Assembly: GCF_000469135.2 (NCBI RefSeq)
Contig: NZ_CP048117.1
Location: 425,001 to 489,000 of the forward strand
Direction: 5' to 3'
Length of the DNA stretch: 64,000 nucleotides
From: Bacillus sp. SB49
Lineage (GTDB): Bacteria > Bacillota > Bacilli > Bacillales > Halobacillaceae
Shown here: in pieces, positions 28,702 to 38,162 of the stretch
Numbering within the stretch: the first letter of the stretch is position 1
Layout of the letters: every line of letters starts with the position of its first letter
Notes under the pieces: model-generated
The model's input: only the letters and a program-made list of their open reading frames with translations
Databases searched by the model: none
Told to the model about the DNA's origin: nothing
Translations under genes and position numbers: made by a program

Positions 28702-28734
28702 TAAAAACGTTAAATAAATTCTTAACAAAGTTAA
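28700..28734 (+). promoter_or_regulatory. Candidate GbsR operator
   Basis: Four half-sites in 35 bases: GTTAA at 28700-28704 and 28709-28713, TTAAC at 28722-28726 and GTTAA at 28730-28734. The pairs form dyads GTTAA-N8-TTAAC and TTAAC-N3-GTTAA. They lie just downstream of the promoter, where a bound repressor would block elongating polymerase, the roadblock mode described for B. subtilis GbsR. Confidence 0.5.
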
Positions 28735-28761
28735 TCTACTTCAAAGGTGGAGTTGATAAAA

Positions 28762-30240
28762 ATGGATCTTAAATTACAAATGCAGCATTATATTAACGGG
28801 AAATGGGTAGGCGCGGATTCCGAGAAGACGCGTGACATCATTAACCCATATAACCAGGAAGTAATCGCGACCGTACCGGAAGGCGATGAAACCGAAGCGA
28901 AAGAAGCGATCGCAGCAGCGAGAGCAGCGTTCGATCAAGGGGACTGGGCGACTACTCCTTCTACAGAGCGTGGAGCAATCGTACGTAAGATTGCGGAACT
29001 TATTGAAAGAGATAAGGAAGAACTTGCTTACCTTGAGTCTCTGGACACAGGTAAAACAGTAGAAGAAAGCCGCGGAGATATGGACGACATCGCAGGCGTG
29101 TTCCGTTATTATGCAGAGATTGCAGATAAGGACGGCGGCGAAATCATCCCTTCTCCAATTCCGAACTCTGTCAGCAGAGTCGTACATGAACCAGTCGGTG
29201 TTTGTGGTCAAATCACTCCTTGGAACTATCCTCTGTTACAAGCTTCATGGAAACTTGCTCCGGCACTAGTTACCGGAAACACGCTTGTTATGAAGCCGAG
29301 TGAGATCACACCACTTACAACGATCAAGACGTTCCAATTGATGGAGGAAGCGGGAGTGCCGGCCGGTGTTGTCAACCTTGTCCTTGGTGCAGGAGACACC
29401 ATCGGGGCGGAGCTTTCCAGCAGCGAAGACGTTGATCTTATTTCCTTCACAGGCGGAATCGTGACAGGTAAGAAGATCATGCAGGCGGCAAGCTCCAACG
29501 TGAAGAAGCTGGCACTTGAGCTTGGCGGTAAGAACCCGAACATCATCTTCGCCGACGCTGATTTCGAATTGGCTGTCGATCAGGCGTTGAACGGCGTATT
29601 CTTCCACGCAGGCCAGATCTGCTCTGCAGGTACACGTTTGATCGTGGAAGAAAGCATTCATGATGACTTCGTTCAGGCACTGGTTGACCGTGTGAACAAC
29701 TTCAAACTCGGCAGCGGATTTGATGAAGATACACAAATGGGGCCGCTGATTTCTGCGGAGCACCTTGCGAAAGTAGAGAAGTATGTAGAAGCAGGAATCA
29801 AAGAAGGTGCGACTCTTGCTGCCGGTGGTAAACGTCCGGAAGATCCGGAACTGCAGAAAGGATTCTTCTATCTGCCTACGATCTTCACAGATTGTACGAC
29901 AGACATGACCGTGGTACAGGACGAAGCATTCGGACCTGTCATCACTGTTGAGAAATTCAGCACAGAAGAAGAAGCTGTGAAACTTTCCAATGATTCTATT
30001 TATGGTCTTGCCGGCGGTGTGTTCACGAATGACATCGTAAAAGCCGAGCGCTGTGCTGCTAAGATGCGCATGGGTACGGTTTGGATCAATGAATTCAACC
30101 TTTACTTCCCACACGCACCATGGGGTGGATTCAAGCAGTCCGGTATCGGTCGTGAACTTGGTAAACTTGGGCTTGAAGAATACACGGAAACAAAACACAT
30201 TTTCCAAAACCTTAAACCGGAACAAATCAACTGGTTTTAA
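28762..30240 (+). CDS. gbsA: Betaine-aldehyde dehydrogenase GbsA
   Basis: 492 residues from ATG 28762, with AAAGGTGGAG upstream; GTG 28747 would add five residues. It oxidises glycine betaine aldehyde to glycine betaine with NAD(P)+. ALDH motifs: PWNYPLLQASWKLAPAL, the general-base Glu in LELGGKNPN (about 253), catalytic Cys in GQICSAGTR (about 287), and EAFGPV. The cofactor loop reads FTGGIVTGK. First gene of the betaine operon, regulated by choline through GbsR. In a halophile the product is the main compatible solute. Confidence 0.95.
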   Translation: MDLKLQMQHYINGKWVGADSEKTRDIINPYNQEVIATVPEGDETEAKEAIAAARAAFDQGDWATTPSTERGAIVRKIAELIERDKEELAYLESLDTGKTVEESRGDMDDIAGVFRYYAEIADKDGGEIIPSPIPNSVSRVVHEPVGVCGQITPWNYPLLQASWKLAPALVTGNTLVMKPSEITPLTTIKTFQLMEEAGVPAGVVNLVLGAGDTIGAELSSSEDVDLISFTGGIVTGKKIMQAASSNVKKLALELGGKNPNIIFADADFELAVDQALNGVFFHAGQICSAGTRLIVEESIHDDFVQALVDRVNNFKLGSGFDEDTQMGPLISAEHLAKVEKYVEAGIKEGATLAAGGKRPEDPELQKGFFYLPTIFTDCTTDMTVVQDEAFGPVITVEKFSTEEEAVKLSNDSIYGLAGGVFTNDIVKAERCAAKMRMGTVWINEFNLYFPHAPWGGFKQSGIGRELGKLGLEEYTETKHIFQNLKPEQINWF

Positions 30241-30360
30241 TTCCGAGCAGCTATCCGGTTAAGGAAGACACTCTTGTAAATTATTTTTTTAAATAGAAGG
30301 AGGAGGGAGCAGGATGGACCTGCATCCCTTCATCCTAATCATCACCAAGGAGGAACAGAT

Positions 30361-32040
30361 ATGACAGAAGCATATGATATTGTAATTGTTGGTGGCGGTA
30401 GTGCGGGTTCCGTACTGGGTAACCGTCTAAGTGCAGATGGAACTAAAAATGTACTCGTTCTTGAGGCTGGACGCAGTGACTATAACTGGGACCTGTTGAT
30501 CCAAATGCCAGCTGCCCTGCCGTTCCCTGCAGGTAAGAGCCTTTATGACTGGAAATATGAATCAGATCCTGAACCACACATGAACGGTCGTCGCATCAAG
30601 CACGCCCGCGGTAAAGTACTGGGTGGATCCAGCTCCATCAACGGTATGATCTACCAACGTGGTAACCCGATGGACTACGAGCGCTGGGGCGCTGATGAAG
30701 GTATGGAGAACTGGGATTGGAAACACTGCCTGCCATACTTCAAACGTCTGGAAAATGCTCTAGGATCACCGGATGATGAACTTCGCGGCCACGACGGTCC
30801 AATTAAATTGGAGCGCGGACCAGCTAAAAACCCTCTATTCCAAGCCTTCTTTAACTCAGCTGTAGAAGCTGGTTATAACAAAACTCCAGATGTAAACGGC
30901 TTCCGTCAAGAAGGATTCGGACCGTTCGATAAGCACGTGTACAAAGGACAGCGTCTATCTGCTTCCCGCGCTTATCTACACCCTGTAATGGACCGCGAGA
31001 ACCTTACAGTTAAGACTCGCGCATTCGTTACAAGCATCGACTTCGATGGTACGAAGGCGAAAGGATTGACGTATAAGCGCAACGGTAAGATGCATACGGT
31101 CAAAGCAGGAGAAATCGTGCTTGCCGGTGGTGCGATCAATACACCACAACTGCTTCAACTTTCCGGTGTCGGTGATGCGGAACACCTGAAGTCTCTTGGC
31201 ATTAAGCCGGTCGTAGACCTTCCTGGTGTCGGTGAAAACCTTCAGGACCACTTGGAAGTGTACGTACAGCACGCTTGCCCGGTTCCTGTTTCTGAACAGC
31301 CGAACCTTGATATCAAGAAGTTCCCATGGATCGGTCTTCAGTGGATGCTTGGACGCACAGGTCCAGCTGCGACGAACCACTTCGAAGGTGGCGGATTCGT
31401 ACGTTCCAACGACGAAGTCGACTATCCGAACTTGATGTTCCACTTCCTGCCGGTTGCCGTACGTTACGACGGACAAAAAGCACCGACAGATCACGGTTTC
31501 CAAGTCCACATCGGACCAATGTACTCCGATGCACGTGGTTCCTTGAAGATCCGTTCCAAAGATCCGAAAGAACACCCAAGCATGGTGTACAACTACCTTT
31601 CTACAGAACAAGATAAGCGTGAGTGGATCGAAGCGATCCGCATCACTCGTGAAATCATGCAGCAACCTGCTATGAAGAAATACAATGCCGGAGAAATCTC
31701 TCCAGGACCAACTGTCACATCTGATGAAGAAATCCTGGATTGGGTACGTGAAGATGCGGAAACGGCCCTTCACCCGTCTTGTACGGCGAAAATGGGACCA
31801 GCTTCCGATCCGATGGCTGTTGTTGACCCGAACACAATGAAAGTTCACGGTCTTGATAACGTACGCGTTGTCGATGCATCTGCTATGCCTTACGTAACCA
31901 ACGGTAACATCCACGCTCCAGTATTGATGCTGGCTGAAAAAGCTGCGGACCTTATCCTTGGCCGTAAGCCGCTTGATCCAATCGATGCTGACTTCTATCG
32001 TCACGGTGTACACCCTGCCGATGCTGGTACAGTAGAATAA
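30361..32040 (+). CDS. betA: Choline dehydrogenase BetA (GMC oxidoreductase)
   Basis: 559 residues, FAD-dependent GMC family: dinucleotide fold [14 protein letters not shown] at the N-terminus, GMC signature 1 [18 protein letters not shown], signature 2 [15 protein letters not shown], and catalytic histidine in [10 protein letters not shown] (about 471). It oxidises choline to betaine aldehyde with a respiratory acceptor. AAGGAGG precedes the ATG. In B. subtilis the partner of GbsA is the iron-dependent alcohol dehydrogenase GbsB; here the gammaproteobacterial-type BetA takes its place. A terminator follows. Confidence 0.95.
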   Translation: MTEAYDIVIVGGGSAGSVLGNRLSADGTKNVLVLEAGRSDYNWDLLIQMPAALPFPAGKSLYDWKYESDPEPHMNGRRIKHARGKVLGGSSSINGMIYQRGNPMDYERWGADEGMENWDWKHCLPYFKRLENALGSPDDELRGHDGPIKLERGPAKNPLFQAFFNSAVEAGYNKTPDVNGFRQEGFGPFDKHVYKGQRLSASRAYLHPVMDRENLTVKTRAFVTSIDFDGTKAKGLTYKRNGKMHTVKAGEIVLAGGAINTPQLLQLSGVGDAEHLKSLGIKPVVDLPGVGENLQDHLEVYVQHACPVPVSEQPNLDIKKFPWIGLQWMLGRTGPAATNHFEGGGFVRSNDEVDYPNLMFHFLPVAVRYDGQKAPTDHGFQVHIGPMYSDARGSLKIRSKDPKEHPSMVYNYLSTEQDKREWIEAIRITREIMQQPAMKKYNAGEISPGPTVTSDEEILDWVREDAETALHPSCTAKMGPASDPMAVVDPNTMKVHGLDNVRVVDASAMPYVTNGNIHAPVLMLAEKAADLILGRKPLDPIDADFYRHGVHPADAGTVE

Positions 32041-32050
32041 ATACTTTATG

Positions 32051-32080
32051 AAAGAAGGTCTCTTCGGAGGCCTTCTTTTT
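32051..32080 (+). terminator. Terminator of gbsA-betA
   Basis: AAAGAAGGTCTC pairs with GAGGCCTTCTTT (one G:T) around a TTCG tetraloop, followed by T. Confidence 0.9.
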
Positions 32081-32176
32081 TATGGGGAAAAAGTGTTCAG
32101 ATCATTGTGTTTACATAATCTTACTTCCCGGCAAATATAATGGAGGTAGGTCCTATACGGAAAATGGAGGTTGTCC

Positions 32177-32977
32177 ATGAGGAAAACAATCGCTGTGCTT
32201 GCAGATATTCACGGGAATTTGGAGGCGCTGGAGGCTGTATTTGCAGACATGGAGCAGCACGCGTACGTTACGGAAATCTTCTGCCTGGGCGATTTGATCG
32301 GCATTGGTCCACATCCGAATGAAGTGCTGGCCTGTATCTGTGCAAGAGAGAACGTCCAGGTCGTAAGTGGAAATCATGAAGAAGCGGTGCTGGCTCTGAT
32401 CCATGGAGAGGCGTATCCGAAGCGGAGTGAGACCATCAGGGCTCATCACGAATGGGTGGCAGCATCCCTGGATGACGCCTACATCCCTTGGCTGACCGCC
32501 CTACCAAGGCAGCTCACGCTGGAACGGGAAGGGGTCAACATCCTTCTTCAGCATTATCATATGAAGGAAACGAGACGGGAATTCCCTATATGGCGGAATC
32601 CTTTTGAACCGGTGGACTATCATCCGACCGCCCGGAAGCTGGACGATTTTTATGAGGAGGTGGAAGGCAGCTGGGATATTGTCTGTTTCGGGCATCATCA
32701 TCCGGTGCATCTTTTTCAAACGGAGAAGCGGGTGTATTTGAATCCGGGGGCTCTTGGTTGTTACCATAAGCCGCTGGCGCGTTACGCACTGATTCATTTG
32801 GGGGAAGGGCAGGCGTCGGTCGAGCTAAGAGAAATACCATATGATAAAGGGAAAGTTGTGGAGGCGCTCTACCGTTTAGAAGTGCCGAAGCGGGATTTCA
32901 TTGTCCAGACGTTTCTAAGCAGCAAGCCGCCTGCGGCCTATGTATCTTCTTATGGTGGGAATATAGAAAAAGGATGA
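32177..32977 (+). CDS. Metallophosphoesterase family protein
   Basis: 266 residues from ATG 32177 (ATGGAGG six bases upstream). Calcineurin-like metallophosphatase with all five metal motifs: LADIHGNLEAL (DxH), CLGDLIGIG (GD), SGNHEE (GNH), LLQHYHM and CFGHHHPVH (GHxH). It resembles the YfcE/diadenosine-tetraphosphatase-like group of small phosphodiesterases; the substrate is unknown. The stop codon lies within the terminator hairpin. Confidence 0.85.
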   Translation: MRKTIAVLADIHGNLEALEAVFADMEQHAYVTEIFCLGDLIGIGPHPNEVLACICARENVQVVSGNHEEAVLALIHGEAYPKRSETIRAHHEWVAASLDDAYIPWLTALPRQLTLEREGVNILLQHYHMKETRREFPIWRNPFEPVDYHPTARKLDDFYEEVEGSWDIVCFGHHHPVHLFQTEKRVYLNPGALGCYHKPLARYALIHLGEGQASVELREIPYDKGKVVEALYRLEVPKRDFIVQTFLSSKPPAAYVSSYGGNIEKG

Positions 32978-33001
32978 ACGTATTTAATGTTCATCCTTTT
33001 T
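32967..33001. terminator. Bidirectional terminator
   Basis: AAAAAGGATGAAC pairs perfectly with GTTCATCCTTTTT around a nine-base loop. It serves the metallophosphatase on the left and the Cys-rich protein gene converging from the right. Confidence 0.9.
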
Positions 33002-33026
33002 TTCATCATATAACAGTTCCCTTTTC

Positions 33027-35561
33027 TTAAATAGGAATAATGGTATTATCAACTAAATCAAAGGCTGTGAGCGACATTCCGAATGGGATGCCGATGGTAG
33101 TGAAACCAACAGGCGCATCGGGAGAAACGGTATCGAAGGCTCTTCCCCACGGCAAGGCGACTGCCAACGTATTACGTACCACTTGAATCTGTCCTGCGGT
33201 AGGAGCAGTGGTACCTCCATCCCTATAGTCGACATACACGGCTAAACGTTGGGTGTTCGGATTAGTAATGTTATTTTCTTCAATAAGAATCGTATCAATA
33301 CCCGGGAAGTTGAATGGATAGAAAATGATGGAGCTTCCCGCGCGGTCCAGGTGGTTAATCGTATTTCTGCGGACAAAGATAGAAACGTTGGTAAAAGCCG
33401 AGTTTTCAAAGAAGACGAACTGGCTGTGCCGCTCCATGGTGTTATCATCCACTAAAAAGGTTCCGCTGAACTCATCCGTCGGAGTATTCGGCTGGAAGCG
33501 GATAGCGGCAAGACTCGTCGCTCCACCGATGAAGGAGTTCCCTGAGATTGTCGTAGTACCCAACGCTCCACGTATTTCCAGGGACTGCTCATCACCTGTG
33601 TGGGTGATGGTATTGTTCTCCAACGTGAAATCATCGACGTTTACGATCAGCGTCCGTTCCCCGCCGGTCAAGTTGGAATCCCGGATGACAATGCCGCTGT
33701 AATAGTCGCCAACGCCTTGCGCAGGAATTCGGATTAACGTTTCATCAGGAGCCACATCGCTGAACGTTCGAGTGAAGCTGAGGTTCTCCAGTGTAATCGC
33801 ATCTGCCTGCAGGAAAACGGCTGTTTCAGCGGTAAAGGGTGCTGGGAAGTCTACGAGCGTACTGCCTGCGGAAAAGCCGCGGATGGTCAACGGTTTATCA
33901 ATGGTAAGCGCAGCCGTCTGGGTGTAGGTTCCAGGTGTAACGATCAACGTATCTCCGTCGTTCGCATCTGCAACGGCGACGGCGATCAAGTCATAGAACG
34001 TCTGTTGATTCACATTGTAAATGCGGCCTGCTTGAATGCTGCAGGTAATTCCTGCAGGGAGAGGCACAGCGTCCACCGGGCAAGGTACACATTCTTCGGA
34101 TGTCCTATTCAATGTGAGGCTGCACGTTTGGCTTCCGCAAATCAGTGTTTCTGCACAAGGTTCCTCACAAGGGAAGCAAATTAAATCGCCTTCTTCCAGA
34201 CCTCCGCAATCCCCTTCGATAAGTCCGACCGCATACACGCAGGAAGGTACGCCGCAGAAGAAGCCTTCGGGTAGGGTCACTGCATTAGGAGGGCAGAATA
34301 CACATGTTTCCTCCGTTCTATTCAGTACAAGCGTGCAAACGCCGTTGGTACACTGCAATACTTCCTCACACGGCTCCTCACAAGGGAAACAAAGTACGTC
34401 TCCGACCACGATTTCTGCGCAGTCTCCTTCGACCTCTGTCACTTCATAGACGCAGGAAAGGACAGGTACTTCACATGCGAACCCTGCAGGAAGCGGGACG
34501 GCATCCAGTGGGCAGACGGTACATGTTTCGTCTGTTAAGGATAAGGTCAGTGTGCAATCCCCGTTCGAGCATTGCAGGATATCCTCGCAGGCTGCCTCGC
34601 ATGGCAGGCAGATCAAATCCCCGACAACAAGGTCTCCGCAATCGCCGTCCGCTTCTGTCACTACATAAATACACGAAAGGCCGGGTACTTCACAAGCGAA
34701 TCCTGCCGGGAGGGTTACAGCTTCCGGTGGACAAGTCACACATCCGTCATCGGTCAGTTCAAGCAGCAGGGAGCAAACACCGTTCGAGCATTGCAGCGTT
34801 TGGGGACAAGGGGTTTCACATGGATAACAGATGGTGTCCCCGACGACGATTCCTCCACAATCCCCTTCCGTATCTGTCACGGTATAAAGGCAGAACACCG
34901 GCGGGAAGAGGACGGTGAATTCCGCGTCCACTCTGCTTCTGATCCAATCATAAACGCTGTTCGTGCGGATGCAGAGGTTCTCCTCCTGTTGAGGTTGTAT
35001 TTCCACGCAGCTCGACTGAAGGGTCGGAAACGTTTCTGGTTCCGGATCCGTCTCTTCTTCGCCGAAGACGGCAGGGCACTGCCTTGGACGGACAGGGGGG
35101 AGGCACGTGCGCTCCACTTCCTGCTGTCTCGGATTGCAGAAACCTGCCTCTAAGTCTACAACGACAGAAGCGACGGACTGCACATCCTGGCAGAGATCGA
35201 TGGTGATGGTCACCTCTGTTCCTTCCTCGCTTGTCGAAACCGTACAAATCCGGCAGCCTGCTTCTGCGGCCCGGACTTCAATGTCGGTTCCTGTAGGCGC
35301 ACACAAGTAGTAGCTTTCACAAATCGTAAAGTCGGTAGAATCCGTCGTTCCCGTTTCCAAAAGGACGGTCACGGTCCCTGTGATGCGTATGTTTACGCGT
35401 TGAAGGACCAGCTGGGTGCCATCCGGGAGTGTGAACACTCTTTCTTCTCTTCCGCCGGGCTGGGGGATTTCTACATAATTCAAATCAGTCACCATACAGG
35501 AAGGTCCTTCCTCCGCTTGCTGCCGCAGGGACGCCCTGTATCGGCTTACTCTTCGTACCAT
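33027..35561 (-). CDS. Cys-rich tandem-repeat protein with beta-helix domain
   Basis: 844 residues, no signal peptide or membrane segment. Residues 1-165 form an N-terminal module with a TGTVTVLLETG strand region and paired cysteines (TICESYYLCAP, AGCRICTV, DLCQDV). Residues about 222-508 hold four repeats of about 72 residues with ten or so cysteines each (unit: C-Y-V-T-x4-GDC, VVGD-ICxPCE, LQCxNGxCxL, CxxCPxxAVxLPAGFxC). Residues about 510-844 read as a right-handed beta-helix (DGDTLIVTPGTYTQ, LTIDKPLTIRG, LENNTITHTG). AAAGGAGG precedes the ATG. Many disulphides without an export signal would fit a spore coat or exosporium protein, but that is inference. Confidence 0.7.
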   Translation of the reverse strand: MVRRVSRYRASLRQQAEEGPSCMVTDLNYVEIPQPGGREERVFTLPDGTQLVLQRVNIRITGTVTVLLETGTTDSTDFTICESYYLCAPTGTDIEVRAAEAGCRICTVSTSEEGTEVTITIDLCQDVQSVASVVVDLEAGFCNPRQQEVERTCLPPVRPRQCPAVFGEEETDPEPETFPTLQSSCVEIQPQQEENLCIRTNSVYDWIRSRVDAEFTVLFPPVFCLYTVTDTEGDCGGIVVGDTICYPCETPCPQTLQCSNGVCSLLLELTDDGCVTCPPEAVTLPAGFACEVPGLSCIYVVTEADGDCGDLVVGDLICLPCEAACEDILQCSNGDCTLTLSLTDETCTVCPLDAVPLPAGFACEVPVLSCVYEVTEVEGDCAEIVVGDVLCFPCEEPCEEVLQCTNGVCTLVLNRTEETCVFCPPNAVTLPEGFFCGVPSCVYAVGLIEGDCGGLEEGDLICFPCEEPCAETLICGSQTCSLTLNRTSEECVPCPVDAVPLPAGITCSIQAGRIYNVNQQTFYDLIAVAVADANDGDTLIVTPGTYTQTAALTIDKPLTIRGFSAGSTLVDFPAPFTAETAVFLQADAITLENLSFTRTFSDVAPDETLIRIPAQGVGDYYSGIVIRDSNLTGGERTLIVNVDDFTLENNTITHTGDEQSLEIRGALGTTTISGNSFIGGATSLAAIRFQPNTPTDEFSGTFLVDDNTMERHSQFVFFENSAFTNVSIFVRRNTINHLDRAGSSIIFYPFNFPGIDTILIEENNITNPNTQRLAVYVDYRDGGTTAPTAGQIQVVRNTLAVALPWGRAFDTVSPDAPVGFTTIGIPFGMSLTAFDLVDNTIIPI
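34037..34898 (-). repeat. Four tandem coding repeats of about 215 bases
   Basis: The Cys-rich units of the preceding gene begin near 34898, 34675, 34462 and 34240 on the minus strand. Units 2 and 3 are the most alike in residues, implying growth by local duplication. Confidence 0.75.
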
Positions 35562-35692
35562 GTCGTTCCTCCTTTTATCATCTATATAGATATCGATATA
35601 GTATCCATATGCGGAGTTGGATAGGGTGGGGAGGGCGTCTGGTAAAATGGGTGAAAGGAATGAGAATAGGCAGATAGAGGGGATGACTATGT

Positions 35693-35721
35693 GGAAGAGT
35701 CCAATCTGTGTGGAGTCTTCC
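35693..35721. promoter_or_regulatory. Inverted repeat, candidate activator site
   Basis: GGAAGAGTCCA-N7-TGGAGTCTTCC, symmetric except one central G:G. Its centre is about 75 bases upstream of the expected transcription start of the PTS operon, a position typical of PRD activators such as MtlR. No T-run follows, so it is not a terminator. Confidence 0.45.
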
Positions 35722-35745
35722 TACAAAGGTTGGGCTCGAATAGCG

Positions 35746-35774
35746 TTGTTATCATAATGTAAGCGTTTTATAAT
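35746..35774 (+). promoter_or_regulatory. PTS operon promoter with overlapping cre-like site
   Basis: TTGTTA (35746-35751), 17 bases, perfect TATAAT (35769-35774). A cre-like TGTAAGCGTTTTAT (35758-35771) lies between and over the -10, with a mismatch at the final CA; CcpA bound there would repress in glucose. Confidence 0.65.
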
Positions 35775-35800
35775 TTAAATTAGAAACGGAGGTACTTGCT

Positions 35801-37846
35801 TTGCTTGATCAAAAAACCTATCAGTTTCTTGAGAGAATCATGAAGTACAAGCAAATTACGAAGCCTGAAATGATGTTGGAACTGGATTTGACAGAAAGAA
35901 GATTCGACTACCTTTTAGAAAAAGTGAATAACAGTCTGGCCTTCGTGGATCTGCCGCCTCTACAAATGGAAAATCAGTGGATCGTCGCGGATGAGCGGGT
36001 GAAGGAATTCGTAGCTTCCGGGGGTCCGTTGGATATTAATGGGAACGATCTCATAATTTCAGAGGAGAATCGTCCGCTGATGATCTATCTTTATACGTTC
36101 ATCAAACAGGAACCGATATCCGGCTACCATTTTCAACTGTTGTTGAATGTAAGTAAAAACACGGCATTAGCCGACGTGAAGAAGGCTCGGGAATGGTGCC
36201 TGGAATGGAATGTGGAGTTCGTTTACAAGCGGATGGAGGGGTATCATCTCCAAGGGGCCGAGATGGACAAGCGGCGCTTCGCCCTCTACTGTCTGGATTA
36301 TTTACTTTCTCAGCCGCTCGGTAGAGAAATCATCGACCGGACTCTGGGTGCCTGGCATAAGGAGGAGATGGTCGAAGAAACGACTTCAATCATGGAAGCG
36401 TTTTTAGACCGGTGGCAGACAATCCGGCTTGTGAGGAGCAGGAAGGTGGAGATGGTGTATCATCTCGTGTTCATGCGGGCTCGAAGCAGGAAAGACGACC
36501 TTCTCTATACGTCCGAAGAAAAAAAGGTGCTGGAAGAGGAGCATATTTACCCGGCCGCGGAAGAGTTAGCCTTTGAGCTGTTTCCGGAAGGTCCAGGGGA
36601 GGATGTTTATTTTACAGCTGTTCAGCTGTTGACCTCACAAGGAGAAGTGAACAGTGATGCGCATCCGCTGCTCATGGAGATGGGAGAGAAAATCGTTGCA
36701 GCATTTGAGAAGAATACGCTTCTTCCCATCGAGAATAAAGAGAGCCTGATTCAAAGCCTGTTCAACCACCTTGTCCCGACCTATTACCGCCTTATGTTCG
36801 ATATTCCGCTGATCAACCCGATGAAAGAAGTGATCAAGGGGGAGTATGGAGAGCTGTTCCAGTTTGTGAGAAGGTCGCTGAAGCCTCTGGCGGAATGGAC
36901 CGGTAAACAAATCAGCGAAGCGGAAATCGGATATTTCACTCTCCATTTCGGAGGCTATCTGGAGAGGGACAGACGAGAGAAGCCGGAGGATGTCAAGGCG
37001 TTAGTCATCTGCTCCAACGGGGTTAGTTCCTCGATCATGCTGCGGGCGCAGCTGAAGGAGATGTTTCCGGCTGTTCAATTCTCCCGGGCTCATACAGCCG
37101 ACACCATTGGGAGCGTTCCGCCATCCAGTTATGATTTGATTTTCTCCACGGTGGCGTTGACCTCCATCAAGCCTGTGTTCCTCGTCAAGCCGCTGTTGTC
37201 ATCGGTGGAGAAGACTCATTTGATCCAGTCGGTAAGGGAAGAGTTTCCTTCGCTGCACGAGAACAGCGTGCCTTTGGAAAAGGTGATGGAAGTCATCCGA
37301 AGGAATACGGATATCAAGAATGAGAAGAAATTGGTCTCCGAATTAATAGAAATTATGTACTTCAAAAATACCGAGAAAAGGTGGGAGAAGCCATTGCTTT
37401 CTGATCTATTAACGAAAGAAACGATCCATTTTACAAATGAAAAACTGGATTGGCGTTCAGCCATCTCCAAGGCGGCAGAGCCGCTGCTTGATACAGAGAA
37501 GATTGAACAGCGATACATCGACGCCATGATTCAGAATGTCGAAGAGATAGGGACTTATATTCACATCGGAAAGGGAATTGCGATTCCCCATGCGAGACCC
37601 GATGCGGGAGTGAAAGAAGTGGGTATGTCCTTCCTCCGAACGAGGGAGCCTGTGCTTTTGTTGGATAAGCCGGAGCATTCGATCGATCTGTTCATCTGTC
37701 TGGCTGCGATCGATAATGAAGCACACTTGAAGGCGCTGGCGCATTTAACGAAGCTGCTTGGTGATAATACGAAGCTTGCGGCCATCAAGGATGCAGCAAG
37801 TGAAGAAGAAATCATGGAGATTATAAAAGAAGGAGAGGAATTATAA
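35801..37846 (+). CDS. PRD-containing transcriptional activator (MtlR/LicR type)
   Basis: 681 residues, TTG start with ACGGAGG upstream. Domains in order: N-terminal helix-turn-helix region (about 1-90), two PTS regulation domains (about 185-395), an EIIB-Gat-like domain with Cys at about 405 (VICSNGVSSS), and an EIIA-Mtl/Fru-like domain (about 530-681) with phosphorylatable His in GKGIAIPHARP (about 597). Activity would be set by PTS phosphorylation. It heads the operon and its stop overlaps the EIIB start by one base, so it probably activates its own PTS genes. Confidence 0.9.
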   Translation: MLDQKTYQFLERIMKYKQITKPEMMLELDLTERRFDYLLEKVNNSLAFVDLPPLQMENQWIVADERVKEFVASGGPLDINGNDLIISEENRPLMIYLYTFIKQEPISGYHFQLLLNVSKNTALADVKKAREWCLEWNVEFVYKRMEGYHLQGAEMDKRRFALYCLDYLLSQPLGREIIDRTLGAWHKEEMVEETTSIMEAFLDRWQTIRLVRSRKVEMVYHLVFMRARSRKDDLLYTSEEKKVLEEEHIYPAAEELAFELFPEGPGEDVYFTAVQLLTSQGEVNSDAHPLLMEMGEKIVAAFEKNTLLPIENKESLIQSLFNHLVPTYYRLMFDIPLINPMKEVIKGEYGELFQFVRRSLKPLAEWTGKQISEAEIGYFTLHFGGYLERDRREKPEDVKALVICSNGVSSSIMLRAQLKEMFPAVQFSRAHTADTIGSVPPSSYDLIFSTVALTSIKPVFLVKPLLSSVEKTHLIQSVREEFPSLHENSVPLEKVMEVIRRNTDIKNEKKLVSELIEIMYFKNTEKRWEKPLLSDLLTKETIHFTNEKLDWRSAISKAAEPLLDTEKIEQRYIDAMIQNVEEIGTYIHIGKGIAIPHARPDAGVKEVGMSFLRTREPVLLLDKPEHSIDLFICLAAIDNEAHLKALAHLTKLLGDNTKLAAIKDAASEEEIMEIIKEGEEL

Positions 37847-38127
37847 TGAAATTTTTAGCGGTATGTGGATCAGGTCTGGGAACGAGTTTTATGGTGGAAA
37901 TGAATATTAATCAAATTTTGAGTGAGCTTGGGGTTACTGGTGTAGAAGTGTCACACTCGGATTTGAGCTCGGCAGCACCCGGAGATGCGGATGTCTTCTT
38001 CCTGGCTAAAGATATAGCAGAAGGCGGACAGCATCTTGGAGAAGTTGTCGTTCTGGAGAACATCGTTGATATGGATGAACTGCGTGACAAAGTGAAGCAG
38101 ATCGTCGAAGAGAAGAACCTGGCATAA
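37846..38127 (+). CDS. ulaB: PTS EIIB component, ascorbate (UlaB/SgaB) type
   Basis: 93 residues. Phosphocysteine loop AVCGSGLGTSFM with Cys7 at the N-terminus, as in lactose/ascorbate-type EIIB. It passes phosphate from EIIA to the incoming sugar at the UlaA transporter. The EIIA function may come from the C-terminal EIIA-like domain of the upstream regulator, because no separate EIIA gene is present. AGGAGAGG lies upstream of the ATG. Confidence 0.85.
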   Translation: MKFLAVCGSGLGTSFMVEMNINQILSELGVTGVEVSHSDLSSAAPGDADVFFLAKDIAEGGQHLGEVVVLENIVDMDELRDKVKQIVEEKNLA

Positions 38128-38162
38128 ACACAGTTGAAACATGCGGAAGGGGAGGATAGAAA

